From assembly GCF_947507565.1 (NCBI RefSeq), contig NC_089176.1:124001-188000 (forward strand): a DNA stretch of 64,000 nt, in the 5' to 3' direction. This document shows, piece by piece, positions 1 to 10,498 of this stretch. The DNA comes from Oscarella lobularis. Taxonomy: Eukaryota > Porifera > Homoscleromorpha > Homosclerophorida > Oscarellidae. Each line of letters starts with the position of its first letter. Position 1 is the first letter of the stretch. The notes beneath the pieces are model-generated. The model saw only the letters and a list, made by a program, of their open reading frames with translations, did not search any database and had not been told where the DNA came from. The translations under genes were made by a program, and so were the position numbers.

Positions 1-743
1 AGGTGTCACGGCAATTTGGCTCGTCATCCTCAGCAAACTAGTCTCCGCAATATATAGGTAAAGGAAAGGATATTTATTCTTCTTGTTTTTCTCGCCAGAT
101 GGTATAATGGACAATCGGACGAGGCAGATGAAGAGCTTTCCGATGTCGCCATTCACCTCCGGGCCCCGAGGTGACTAAATAAAACCGGCCCAACTCGAGC
201 CAGAGAGGTTAAACGCGGCGCAAACGCAGGGGATTCAATCCCCTACTCCAGTGGCACGAGTGATAAACTGCCACCCCACTTGGGCAAGACGCGGTGGGTT
301 ACAATAGCGGTCCACCTGTGCCTTGGTATATAAAGGCACCCCCGGGACAGATGGGTCACTGTCTCCCCGAAAAGAGGGCCTGGGTGAAGGGCCCTCCCAT
401 TGAAAGACGCCGGGAGGACGCTCGCTTTTTCTTTGTGATACTTCCGGGTTAGTTCCGGGTTTATTAAATAAAAAATGACATGACTCCACTACGTTGTGCA
501 TTCGCGGGCAGTTTTTTTCTCGTGGCGGGGTCTTGCCCAGGACCCGGACTTCGCGAAGTGCGCCATGCGAACTCTACTTGCACTCTACACTGAGCTAACG
601 TATAAAAAGAACTCCGTGTCATTGCTCCAGATGCGGCGCACGTGCTGTACACCAACGCTATGCGCGTGACGTAAGGAGTGACGAGGCGCTCGCGTTTTCC
701 ATATCACGTTCGCCCCGAGGCAACAAGCCGTGTTTGAAATGCA
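1..743. other. Left-edge intergenic sequence
   Basis: I find no gene that I can support here. The stretch has a TATATAAA-like box near 329, a GC-rich segment with short self-complementary runs around 345-420, and a segment at about 463-550 that belongs to a repeat family (listed separately). The open frames are short and overlap on both strands without domain signatures. A GATTCAATCC string near 233 resembles a Pol III B box, but no convincing tRNA fold surrounds it. Confidence 0.4.
463..550. repeat. Dispersed relative of the 40.4 kb foldback element
   Basis: This segment runs TTATTAAATAAA, then a spacer, then GGGCAGTTTTT and a GGGGTCTTGCCCAGGACCC-type block. The same order of motifs occurs near 40521-40640 inside a foldback element (TTTATTAAATAAA, GGCAGTTTT, GGGGTCATGCCCAGGACCCC). 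The shared order suggests an older or partial copy of one repeat family. Its ends are not clear and no target duplication was found. Confidence 0.55.
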
Positions 744-976
744 ATGACGACAGTTGGAGCTCCAATGGAGACGGGCGACGACCACAATCAGCTTGTCGAT
801 CCGAACCTAAAACCTCTGTCTCGGATAAGAATGTCGACGTCCACTTTAGGCAGCAATCGTCCAATCGACTGGTGGAGAGTTCTCATCCAGCCAAGCCTCG
901 TCGAATTCATCGCCACAACCCTCTCGTCTTCGTCTGCTTTAGTCGCGATCCACAGCGTAGGAGATTGGTGACGTAA
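744..976 (+). pseudogene. Aquaporin-8-like N-terminal fragment, frameshifted
   Basis: One frame encodes a leader followed by WWRVLIQPSLVEFIATTL. This matches the start of AQP8-type channels, where a W-x-x-x-x-QP-x-LVE stretch opens the first membrane helix. The expected hydrophobic continuation lies in the neighbouring frame (LVFVCFS, about 920-941), while the original frame turns into serines and stops at 971. No NPA-motif exon, second helix or later aquaporin exon is visible in the following 700 bases. I read it as a decayed or truncated copy. A sequencing indel plus distant exons is possible, but the next recognisable gene begins at 1688. Confidence 0.5.
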
Positions 977-1687
977 TAAAAAATAGTCTACAGTGTAGGA
1001 AATAAAAAATGACCTTCGAATGAAAACGTGAAGGAGGCTCTGAGAGTGGCACAGATAACTGAGATCGTGCGGCCTCTTGAGGGGTCTCTCTCTCCTTCCT
1101 CGCTTGCTACTCGATAGCGCAAACAGGTAGAGGAAATCCTTGTTCACATGAGAGCGTAAGCAGCTTAGGCGATGCTAGATGGCGGCACCTAAACAACCGC
1201 AACTAGGTACTAAAGCCAGAGCAAGCGATCAGACAGGGGAACTCGTTGCCCAGACGCTCTACGCCTACCTTAGATCTTCGATATCTGAATACGCGTCAAG
1301 TCGCTTCGCGGTAGCGTCCATTCGACTCCGTACGAAAGAGATACAGTACCGAAGTCACTGCGCAAAGGCACAAGACTGCGTCGTCACGTGACGGTGACAC
1401 CAGACATTAGCCAGACAAACAACAGCAAAAGCAAATCAAGTGAAGAACAGCACCAACAACAATAGTAGAATGAGCAACAGCAGCAGCAGCAGCAGCATCA
1501 ATATAGCATAATTCTCATATCAGTCAAAATCAGAGAACGTTTTAGTTTCGTGCTCTGCCCAGTGCTCATTCAAAGCGCTTCATTGAATCATAGATATATC
1601 ATGTATCTATGATTGAATCAAGTCCTCTGCAAGCTGAACATTCCCTCACGTGATAAAATTATAATTCAGTGCGTTGATTTCAACAAA
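977..1687. other. Intergenic sequence upstream of the NCLX-like gene
   Basis: No supported gene. It contains two AATAAAAAAT strings near 975-1015, a CAG/AGC-rich simple stretch at about 1418-1500 (AGCAGCAGCAGC), an ATATATCATGTATCTATGATT near-palindrome around 1590-1612, and TCACGTGA-type E-boxes near 1384 and 1648. The last lies about 40 bases before the next start codon and may belong to its promoter. Confidence 0.4.
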
Positions 1688-4600
1688 ATGAAAACGCTCA
1701 CTCCTCTGGCTTCATTGCTCGTCATTTCTGCCTTTCTGTGCACTGCTGGTGCATCGGAGATCTTGCTAACGTCTACGGACAACGTCTCGACGTCAGCGTG
1801 CGAGCATCTGAAAGCGAAGGTCCGCGCAAACGGAAGCCAATTCAATACGACATGTCACCTCGTGCTGGCGAATTGCACAGACGTCCCTCAGCTGGCGAAC
1901 TACTTAGCCTTTGTCACCTGTGACCTAAACAATCTCCAGGTCAGTGCACCTCTAGTGCTTCGCTATGTTTACGAGACGACGTAAGGTGTTAGATGCACAT
2001 GTTTTAAAATTTTTACCCACTTTAATTAAAATTGGTAATTTTATTCTTTTCTAGTGGCTTGCATATATTATACTGATTTTTTGGCTGCTGCTGCTGATGT
2101 CTCTTTTAGCTACAACGGTACGTACCAAAATCATTGTGATCAGGGTTGAGTAATTTTTTTTCTTTTCTTTAGGCTGACTATTTCTTTGTGCCACCGCTTA
2201 ATTTGCTTGCTACAAAAGTTTATTTATAATACCTTTGGGCGTGTGTGTGTCTCTAATTACATAATTAATTATTTAGCTAAAACTTTCTCCGTCTGTGGCT
2301 GGAATTACTCTCCTTGCAATAGGAAATGGTATGCAGCATTCTGGTGCATTAAATGTCTGCTCTACTTGAATTTTTTAGGTGCACCAGATGTTTTCACGGC
2401 TTATTCTGCTCTTACCAAAGCATCTGATTTTCCTCTTGAACTTTCGTACGTATACTAAACGCTATATCTAACTTTGTGCCTAAATTTGAAGTGCAGCGCT
2501 CTCCTTGGTGCTTCTATTTTCATTTTGAGTATTGTTCTTGGGTTAGTCACGTGATCAAGCTATCGCTTATGTAACATAGCCTGTATCTATAGATCTGTCA
2601 TTCTCGTTTCAGAAGTATCTAAGAAAACAATCAGTATAGCTACTTTAATAACAAGAAGCATATTCAATTTAACTTCAATGGATTTTACCATCAGAACCAA
2701 TGGACTTTTATCGAGACATTGTAGCATACATTGTTGTGGTGGTAACAGTGGTTGTCATCTGCATTGATCAAAAGGTACGTTTTCAAAAGAATGCATCATC
2801 TTGGTCTTAATTAATTAATTAAACGTGTCTATAACGCTTATTAATTAATTAATCATCAAAACGAGCCAAAAGCCGTTTCTATGTAGATTTATATATACGA
2901 ATCGGTTGTTTTTCTGGGAATCTATTTTCTCTACATTGGAGTCGTTGTCGCGTTGAGTTATCGCGAGGTACAAGGATCAATAAGATTAGGCGCCGGTGAA
3001 TAGTCTTCCTATTAGCAAAGAAAAGAAAAACACCGGTCACCGTCCTTGCTATCCAAGTCAAGAAGTTCCACCTTAGATTCAAGTACACTCGTTGTATTAA
3101 TAGTCTATAGTGCCAATTGCCCTAATCTGATTTACAAGTAGGCTCAGTGAACGTCTCTACGGAAGCGGAAGTAGTGCGTCTAATCGAATAAAATGACTCT
3201 ATTAATTGCTATGCGTCATAGGATGAAGATAACCTCGCACTAGATGGACTATCCTGGGTACACGTAACCACTGTCTCTATACATTTGTTACCTTTTGCTT
3301 TCTCAGCCGGCAGAGAAAGGAGTCCACGTCAAATTTCAATATATTGTTGAATTTCCGTTCAGCATCCTTCGTTGGCTGACGGTTCCACCCTGTGTAAGAA
3401 GACAAATTTGTGTCAGTAATAGAACAATAAGCAGTGGTTCACTAAAGAATGAAGTATGGGATACAAGGCGATGGATATTTGCCGTTCTTTCGCCAGCACC
3501 AGCAGGACTTCTCATTCTCTTAGCGTCTAAAGGCTGGGATGGCTTTGTCCTTACCGTGGGCAAAGACTTTCCACTCTATGCGCTCATTCTAATAATAGGT
3601 AAAGTATTAATAATTGTTTTTAATAAATTAGATCTTTGAAAGTTCTATTGTAATGACGTCAATCCCTAATCATTAATCCCTCACCTTGTTTTCTTTCCAG
3701 GATTCGCATGTTCTATTGGAATCCTCATCTCCTGGCAGTGGATGCGACGACGCTCGCCAGTGGGAGAGGCTTTCACTCCGCATGTACTTCTTCAATTCCT
3801 TCTCGGCCTTCTCGCCTTTATCACGTCCATTGCATGGATGAACATACTGGCCGGTGAAGTCGTTGCCGTTCTTCAGTCGTTCGGCGTTCTCTTCAACGTC
3901 AGCTTAGGCAAGTCTATATATAAAAGAAACAGATATTATATTACGAAATAATTTATTCCAGCGATACTCGGCGTCACCGTGCTCGCAATCGGAAATTCCG
4001 TTGGTGACTGGGTAGCCGATACGGCGGTCGCCCGAGCCGGAAAACCGTCGATGGGAATTTCGTCCTGTTTCGGCTCTCCTTTGCTCAACGACGTTCTTGG
4101 CTTGGGAATCTCTCTAACGGTACATCGACGTGAATTTTTTGAATAAATTGCGTAAATGTTTTGCTATATATATAAAGGTATATACGGCTAGACATTACCC
4201 GACGCCTTTTTCGTTTGACAAGCACAGCAAGAGTTTTCAGACGGTTCGCCGATTGAATTAATGTGCTGCGCGTAGGATGACGTGATAATTCTGTAGGTGG
4301 TCTTCTGCTGGATTACTCTCGGCTGCGTTCTCCTCATGAGCCTAATTGTCTTTCCACTGACAAAGTTCGCACCGCCACGGTAAGGGAGAAATTATTTTTA
4401 TTTATATAGTCTCATTTTTTTTGGAGAGTGGGGGAGATCTTATTTCAATTTAGGATTAGAGTTTTCGCGCATTAGTAGACAGTAGGCCTACCCATTCCTA
4501 CGTTTTTCTAATTAAAGTAGAAATAGTGATGTTGATCCCCCGATAGACGTAGTTCACGTGATCGTTCGCATAGAAAATTTGACGCAGGCTTGCGTATCTT

Positions 4601-4703
4601 TTTCAGGTCTTTTTCTTTTTCGCTAATTTTCGTATACATCGTTTTCACGGTTCTGAACGTGCTTGACGTCAGCGACGTCATCAGCATGAATTTTCACTTC
4701 TGA
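1688..4703 (+). CDS. SLC8B1: Mitochondrial-type Na+/Ca2+ exchanger (NCLX-like), multi-exon
   Basis: This is a cation/Ca2+ exchanger of the NCLX branch, which in animals exports Ca2+ from mitochondria in exchange for Na+ or Li+. The first exon (1688-1939) encodes a signal or transit-like leader (MKTLTPLASLLVISAFLCTAG) and an NxT-rich, cysteine-containing segment. Later exons give ADYFFVP, then LSPSVAGITLLAIGN joined to GAPDVF (2277-2328, 2379-2445): the alpha-1 repeat GNGAPD. A long exon (about 3303-3598) gives KFQYIVEFPFSILRWLTVP. The alpha-2 repeat, LGVTVLAIGNSVGDWVAD, is split by an intron at 3908-3961. The last exon ends NFHF-stop at 4701-4703. The order matches vertebrate NCLX. One join between about 2541 and 2690 could not be brought into frame by eye, so an extra small exon or an unusual site is likely there. 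The intron at 3908-3961 starts with GC instead of GT. Confidence 0.88.
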
Positions 4704-4940
4704 GAACACAAAAGAGCAGGTTCTGTTTTATCTCGGATATTTTTTCGTCATTTTTACTCTGTTGATTTGTCGTTTTTTACGTTTTCTTTGATTTGGTTAT
4801 GCGTCACGTGATCGTAAATTGATGACTCTATCGTGGCGTCATCTCATTCCACTCAACGGAGTTTTTTGAGTGGCGATCAGACGATCGCGACGGCGACAAA
4901 AGTCGCAAAACGCCTCGCCGAAAGTCGCGCGAACGAAGCG

Positions 4941-6230
4941 ATGCGAGCGGAATACGACGACGGCAACGAACCTGGGAAAGGAAAACAGTTATCGGAAGGT
5001 ACGAAAATCGAAAAAGAGAAATAGTTCCCTCCCCCGACGTCTCGCGCCCCGGAGACGCTTAATCAGTATACTCCTGTCGCGAAAAAGTCCGACCTTCGTC
5101 GCGCGATCGACGCCGCGCGGCATGCATGCATAAAATCCAGCATGACCTGAAATATCGTAGGGCTCCGCGCGCGAACGATCGATCGAGTCAAAACGCCGGG
5201 CATGCAGTGAGTGTCTAGTTCGCTACCGGTCGCTGGAGGCGAAAAAAGGGAGCGACGTTTTGACGCGACGCGGAACGAGTCGTATATATACGTCCGCGTT
5301 GGCGCGCGACCAAACAAAGAAGCAAAAATTCACTTTCGCGTTCGTTCGTTCGTTCGATATCTCGCTCGCTTAGAAATAACGCCGAGCCCCTTGTATATTT
5401 TAGTCGCGCTGTTGCCGGTTTACGCTCCTTCAGGCGCAAAAGAATTTCTACGAAGGGGGCCGCGGGAAATTATAGGGGCCTTCCGCTTTTGTCTATAGCG
5501 AGTCGCGTCGCGCTTCACAACGAAATGTCGTCTATATTGGCGGGCGTGTACGTTTTTCTCTCCCGTCGCGAGATGGAACGAGTTTTTTATATGAAACTCG
5601 ATTTCAACGCGCGAACGATCGCCTTACCTACGCGTCTATATACGTTTCTGAGTGTTTTATGCGCGAAAAGAGTTTACTGTCTAGAGGATCGACGCACCGT
5701 ATAGAATACATGCATCGACCGAAGTTTATGCTAATCTACGTCCCTCGATCGGCGATGATCCGCCCTATCGGCGCGATTGCTTTCAAATGTATCTAATTCT
5801 TTGTTCTCCCCCGCACACGCGCGCAGGTTGCGACGACAACGTCGCCGCCGCCGATTCGCGCTCGACGCCGCAGGAAGGAAATCGCGAGAGCGAATCGACG
5901 CGACGACGAATGAACGAGACGAAAAGCGGCGGCGATTCGAACGATTCGCCGTCGCCGTCGACGCGACGACGCACGCACTTCAGCGCACGTCAATTGTCCG
6001 TGCTCGACGGACGCTTTTGCCAGTGCCCCTACGTCAGCTACTTCGAACGACTCCAATTGGGACGCGATCTCGGCATTACCGAACGCCAGGTCAAAGTCTG
6101 GTTTCAAAATCGACGCACGAAAGAGCGACGCAAGACGGCGGCGAAAGGGAACGGTCGTTCTGAAGCCGGCGATCGACCGGAACGTTTCGTTCAGTCACAA
6201 AACGCCGACGACAACGAATCGGCGTCCTGA
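4941..6230 (+). CDS. Antp-class homeobox protein 1 (two exons)
   Basis: A DNA-binding transcription factor. Exon 2 (5827-6230) holds a complete 60-residue homeodomain, from RRRTHFSARQLSVLDGRF to QVKVWFQNRRTKERRK, with Q50 and T54. These residues place it in the Antp class near the NK, Emx, Vax and Not groups; I cannot assign the family. The proposed exon 1 (4941-4998) starts at an ATG, ends in a GTACGA donor and leaves phase 1. The acceptor GCGCAG at 5826 rejoins in frame, giving a Gly codon across the join. The intron is 828 bases. The C-terminal tail is short and polar. The second homeobox gene 2.5 kb downstream has the same layout, which supports this model. Exon 1 alone would be weak evidence. 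Confidence 0.85.
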
Positions 6231-6350
6231 CTATATATTAGAATAACGGCCGGGGTTCGCGATTTCTTTCTTCGTGCGCTCGATCGAGGCCAAGGGGTCC
6301 TAATTCTTCACCTAATATTCTGCACTGTGTCGAGCCGACGTCGGCGCGAC

Positions 6351-6708
6351 ATGGCGCAACGGGTACGTTTGCTCAGGCTCGTGTTTTTTCCCTACTATGC
6401 GCACATTGCACCGCGTGCTCACACTCACTCCGCCTGTAGTACGTGCGCACAATAAACAAGTTCATTTTCGCTAGGTGTCGTTCCGCCAGCTTCGCTGTAG
6501 AAAGAAAAACTGCGTTGTGATTCAAAATTTCGACCAGTCGGCCGTACAATTAGCTCCGCGTTCGAGCGATTCTTCTTCCTCCATCGACGATGCGGATTTC
6601 TCGTCGATTGGCGCGCTCGAATTCGTTTTCGCTGGCGAATACGTCCACTTTGCGTCGACGTGTGCTATTGGTGGAGCCGGTCGTTTCTGCGGTTTGCGAT
6701 TCGGTGAT
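6351..6708 (+). other. Candidate pair of coding exons, unknown product
   Basis: An ATG at 6351 opens four codons (MAQR) followed by a GTACGT donor. An acceptor CTAG at 6474 starts a 234-base open exon (6475-6708) that ends at another GTACGT donor, with both joins in phase 0. The exon encodes a Cys/Arg start, a serine-rich middle (SSDSSSSIDD) and a hydrophobic stretch containing EFVFAGEYVHF. I recognise no domain and found no convincing downstream exon. It may be chance, a decayed gene, or part of an unrecognised transcript between the two homeobox genes. Confidence 0.22.
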
Positions 6709-8771
6709 GTACGTGCCGGCTCCGGTCGTGGAAGACTCTCTTGACCACGCCCTCGTGATCCTATTGGGCAACGGTTAATAGCTGCTGGTATGCTCCGTAT
6801 TCGAGCCAGATCCGCTTCTGTCGATTTAGAGATTTTCCACATTTGATTTTCATTCACTCAATCGATTCTAACTGGACTCTATATCTAGAATGAGAGTATG
6901 CAGCATTATACGATACAACAGTGCTTCCACTAGATAGCCATTCGAACATTTATCACTTCCACGTGCAAGGCGCAGTTCTGCAAGACTCACTTCTCCAAGT
7001 GCGCGCACACATTCCACGCCTACTTATATCACGTGATCACGTGACACTCCCTGTCTCTCGCAAAAATCTTGCCAAATCAATCGAAAGCCTGGAGCCAGTT
7101 TCGTCCGAACGAAACGTTGAATTTGTGAGAGCACAACGCGATGCACCAGAGCCGCGAAGAACTCGTCAACATCCCCACTGGCAGTTTCAGGGTCCGAGGT
7201 AACGGATCTCCAGACCAGACAGAAACTTCTAGTAACAAAAACCAGAAGAACGTTCTTGCTTTAGCGTTTGAATGAGAAGACAGCGCTTGGCGATCACGTA
7301 GCGTGCCGGTCGCGGCGTCGCCGCCCGGTCGGGCGAAGCCCTTTTGGAGGACAGAGCCCATTTGCCGCGTTAAGGTATACGCTAGTGCGTAGAGTCGCGC
7401 GACGATACGAGTTCTTCAGTATCGCCGGGATTTGACTACAATAGAGAATAGACTGTACTATAGTAGCGCGGCGCACGATGCGGCGGGCCGGGCCATGACA
7501 AATAACTGAAACCCGCTTGAACACTTGATTTAGGCCGTTGGTCTTGCGTACAAGATTCAACTCTCGCGACGGGTACAAGTATTTTTTAATTAGGGAGACG
7601 TGAATTTGCAACGTTTGCAGAAATCGTGGAAAGATCAACTCTAACGAACGATTTTGTAAGCGACGCTTTTACTCGGCGACTAATTACGATGCTGAATCAT
7701 GATATATAGGCAAAGACAGCAACGGACTGAGTGACGCTTAGCTAATAAATTAAAACAGGTAACCGGTATTAGTTTTTTTATGAGACGTGTTGTTCACCTC
7801 AATTCACTTAGATTACTAAAGGAGAATACGCGACAGTGAACGTTTAGCCTGCTCACGACAAGATAATTGTTAGGCACTATGTTTTGGAACTACAGTAGGG
7901 CCCGGAAGTGCTGCCCCTAAAAGCCCACAGGCTGTTCAACGTCACGTCCCTAGTGTGAATGCGATATTCGGTCGGCGTAAGAAGGCCTGCTTCTACGTAA
8001 TCTCGTTCTAAAGCTTCTACTTTCATAGTCTGGTTCACTAATTGGGAAAAGAAAACAACTTGCCTGCGTGTGTTTCTCCGTATTCATATCTCAGGCAATA
8101 TCAGTGTCTTGGACTCGTCTCTTTTCCAGCAACTATCATCATTCATGGCTGCAAAAGCAGGATGTCTCTTCGACATCCTCTGCCTACAGGTTGCGTTACG
8201 CCCTTAGTGAAGTCAAGCACTGATTGAATGTCAGTTCTGTTTGCCGTGTAGCACTCACCATGCAACACTAATACAATTTACTGTGACTCGACTCTGAGAT
8301 TGAGTAAGGATATCGTCTGACTTCTGTTGAGAATAACCTTTCTCTGTTTGCTAGTGCAAATTTCAGCCTCGCTTGGACAACAACTCGGATTGCCCCCGGG
8401 GGAAATCCGGCTTGTACGAGATAGCGGAGATACAAGGAGAACGTCTGCCTAACGAATGCAGCACTACCTCAAATGAGTCTCTACGTATTGTAGTTAGTAA
8501 GACGTGGTCCCAACCGGTCTCCACATTCTCTAATGACTATTTGACAGATACCTCAACTTGGGTGGAGCAGAGGAACAACGAAAACAATTCCACCAACTTT
8601 ATTTCTTTAATTCTGTTATTCATCACGTGATGTCGTTTGCATTGAGGTGTACTTATAATAAGGGGAGCCGCGACTCCTTATCTGCAGTGTCATTTGTTTC
8701 TCCTTCGCACGTCTTACCGACGGGCGATCGTCCAAGTTTTATATAGCCACTCTCAGCGGTCTTCGAATTAA
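6709..8771. other. Gene-poor spacer between the homeobox genes
   Basis: About 2 kb with no gene I can support. Visible items are a double E-box palindrome TCACGTGATCACGTGAC near 7028-7044, another CATCACGTGATG near 8622-8633, and a GC-rich run with local inverted symmetry at about 7300-7345 (CCGGTCGCGGCGTCGCCGCCC). There are several short overlapping frames on both strands without domains. The region could hold regulatory sequence for the flanking homeobox genes, but nothing here proves it. Confidence 0.4.
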
Positions 8772-10184
8772 ATGAGCGATACTACCGTGACTACAGGTCG
8801 TCTTTCAAAGCACCGTGACCGTTGCAACGGCACGAAGAGTGCATCGACGGAGGAGGAAGGTAAGGTAGCGTTCTAGTCTTGTACGCGCGCACTGACGGCT
8901 AAGTGACGCTGCCGCGTATGCGCGGCCGCTCGGGGCGCTCGAGTTTTTAGCATGCTAGAGCACAGAAAGTACGTTCATATTCGACTCTGGGTTCCTATTC
9001 TCTTGGTGTGCCGTCTTGTGGGACGATCGAAGCGGGTCAATTGGGTCTCCGTGACTTGCGAAGAAGAAAGTACGCGGCACACGTACGCACCCTAGCTGCC
9101 ATGCCATGGGCTGGGGGGCCCCCCCGAAGCCTGTACCCAGAAGCGAGTCGTGAAAAAAGCGCCGAACGACGACAGGCCGCGTCGATGTCTTCTTGAATGC
9201 GAGACAGAAAAGCGTCGATGATTAGAACCGGCCCTCCCATATGACGCACGAACACCGCATCTAATCAACGATTTTTCGTCCCTGACGATGATAAAGTAGA
9301 GCGTCTCCCCTTTCACGCGATCTCGTCGATCAGTCGACGATTTCTAAACGCAGAGACAGACATTACGCGTAGAAGCGATCCCTTTCCGTTTTTCAAACTA
9401 TGTATAGAGTTGCAGGCGGTGCGCGTTCCGCACATAACCGTCGTAGATTCCGCACTCGACACGTGCATGCACGTCTGGGCGTCGTAGAAGCTAAACGGAT
9501 TCGATTGGACATTCGAACGTGACCTATATACGGTCACGATCCAAGTGCGTGCACGCTGTACACAATGAGTCATCATCTGACACGGCAACCGCGACCCCTA
9601 TCTGTATATAGCGCGGTTGATTGACTAAATGGCACATAGGAAAAGTCGCGTGTGTATGCTGTGAGTATGGCGATTGTTTTGTAGACGACGACATCGGTGC
9701 CGGAGGGCAAAGAATCGGATTCAGTGCTAATGGGCTTGAAGATTTGCCTCCTCCGCCTCCGCCTGCTCCTCCTCCTCCTCCTCCTCCTCCACCGCTTATC
9801 GCTACGACTCATTCGCGATTTGGCCCGATAAAGTCGTCTGGACGACAGCCTCGATCGCAATTCAGCGCCTATCAGATCGACATGCTGTCGAGACGCTTCG
9901 AGCGATGCCGCTACGTAAGCTACTCCGAACGCGTTCACATGGCCCGGGAATTGTCCATGTCCGAGCATCAGGTCAAGGTCTGGTTTCAGAATCGACGCAC
10001 GAAGGAGAGACGAAAGCGCGAGAATAACGAAGTGGAGAAAGCGAAGGAGATTCTCTATCGAACGGCCGGATGTCAACTCGAACCCCCGTCGATGTCGATG
10101 GCGATTCCGTATCAATGCCCGTATAGTGACGTCATCGACGCCAGCACGTGCTTGCACGGCGAACGACGCGATTTCTCAAACTGA
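8772..10184 (+). CDS. Antp-class homeobox protein 2 (two exons)
   Basis: A homeodomain transcription factor and close relative of the gene at 4941-6230. Exon 1 (8772-8859) starts MSDTTVTTG, ends EEE and leaves phase 1 at a GTAAGG donor. Exon 2 (9685-10184) begins after TTTTGTAG with an in-frame Asp codon across the join. It encodes an acidic lead, a proline run of about 15 residues broken by one Ala, then the homeodomain from PRSQFSAYQIDMLSRRF to QVKVWFQNRRTKERRK. By eye about 34 of 60 homeodomain positions match the first gene, including YVSY-x-ER and the whole recognition helix. The intron is 825 bases, against 828 in the first gene. The stop codon lies in a TGA trinucleotide run. Family assignment within the Antp class stays open. 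Confidence 0.85.
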
Positions 10185-10203
10185 TGATGATGATGATGAT
10201 GAT
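10181..10203 (+). repeat. TGA/ATG trinucleotide microsatellite over the stop codon
   Basis: Seven consecutive TGA units begin with the stop codon of the second homeobox gene. A change in unit number would leave a stop in place, so the run is probably neutral for the protein. Confidence 0.85.
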
Positions 10204-10498
10204 GCCGAATAGAAAAATTGACTTTGCCGAGATTTTCCGAAGCGCGCGAAGACTGATCTTGTAATAGCGCCTGTGTTTGTAGAGCGCGCGATTAGCAAAC
10301 ACCCCGATTAGGCTATGAGGAAGCTAAGGAAGAAAATAGACAGCGTTGGCGTTCTATCGCGCAAACTCCCGCCCTCTTTCGTTTCTAGCCGACCTTTCCT
10401 TGCTTCTGTCTGACGAAGCAGATGGCTTCTCGCTCGAAAAGACGCCCTAGTTGTACCTTGCGTCTCCTTTTCCCATTCCGTATCCGGGATGCTACAAA

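Noticed and set aside
224-250. tRNA or SINE with a GATTCAATCC B box
   Set aside because: The five-pair stem puts the loop one base out of register for a T arm, and no matching acceptor, D or anticodon arms are found around it.
4833-5133. Longer upstream frames as the homeobox 1 N-terminus
   Set aside because: They begin with GTG, not ATG; the first in-frame ATG with a working donor is at 4941.
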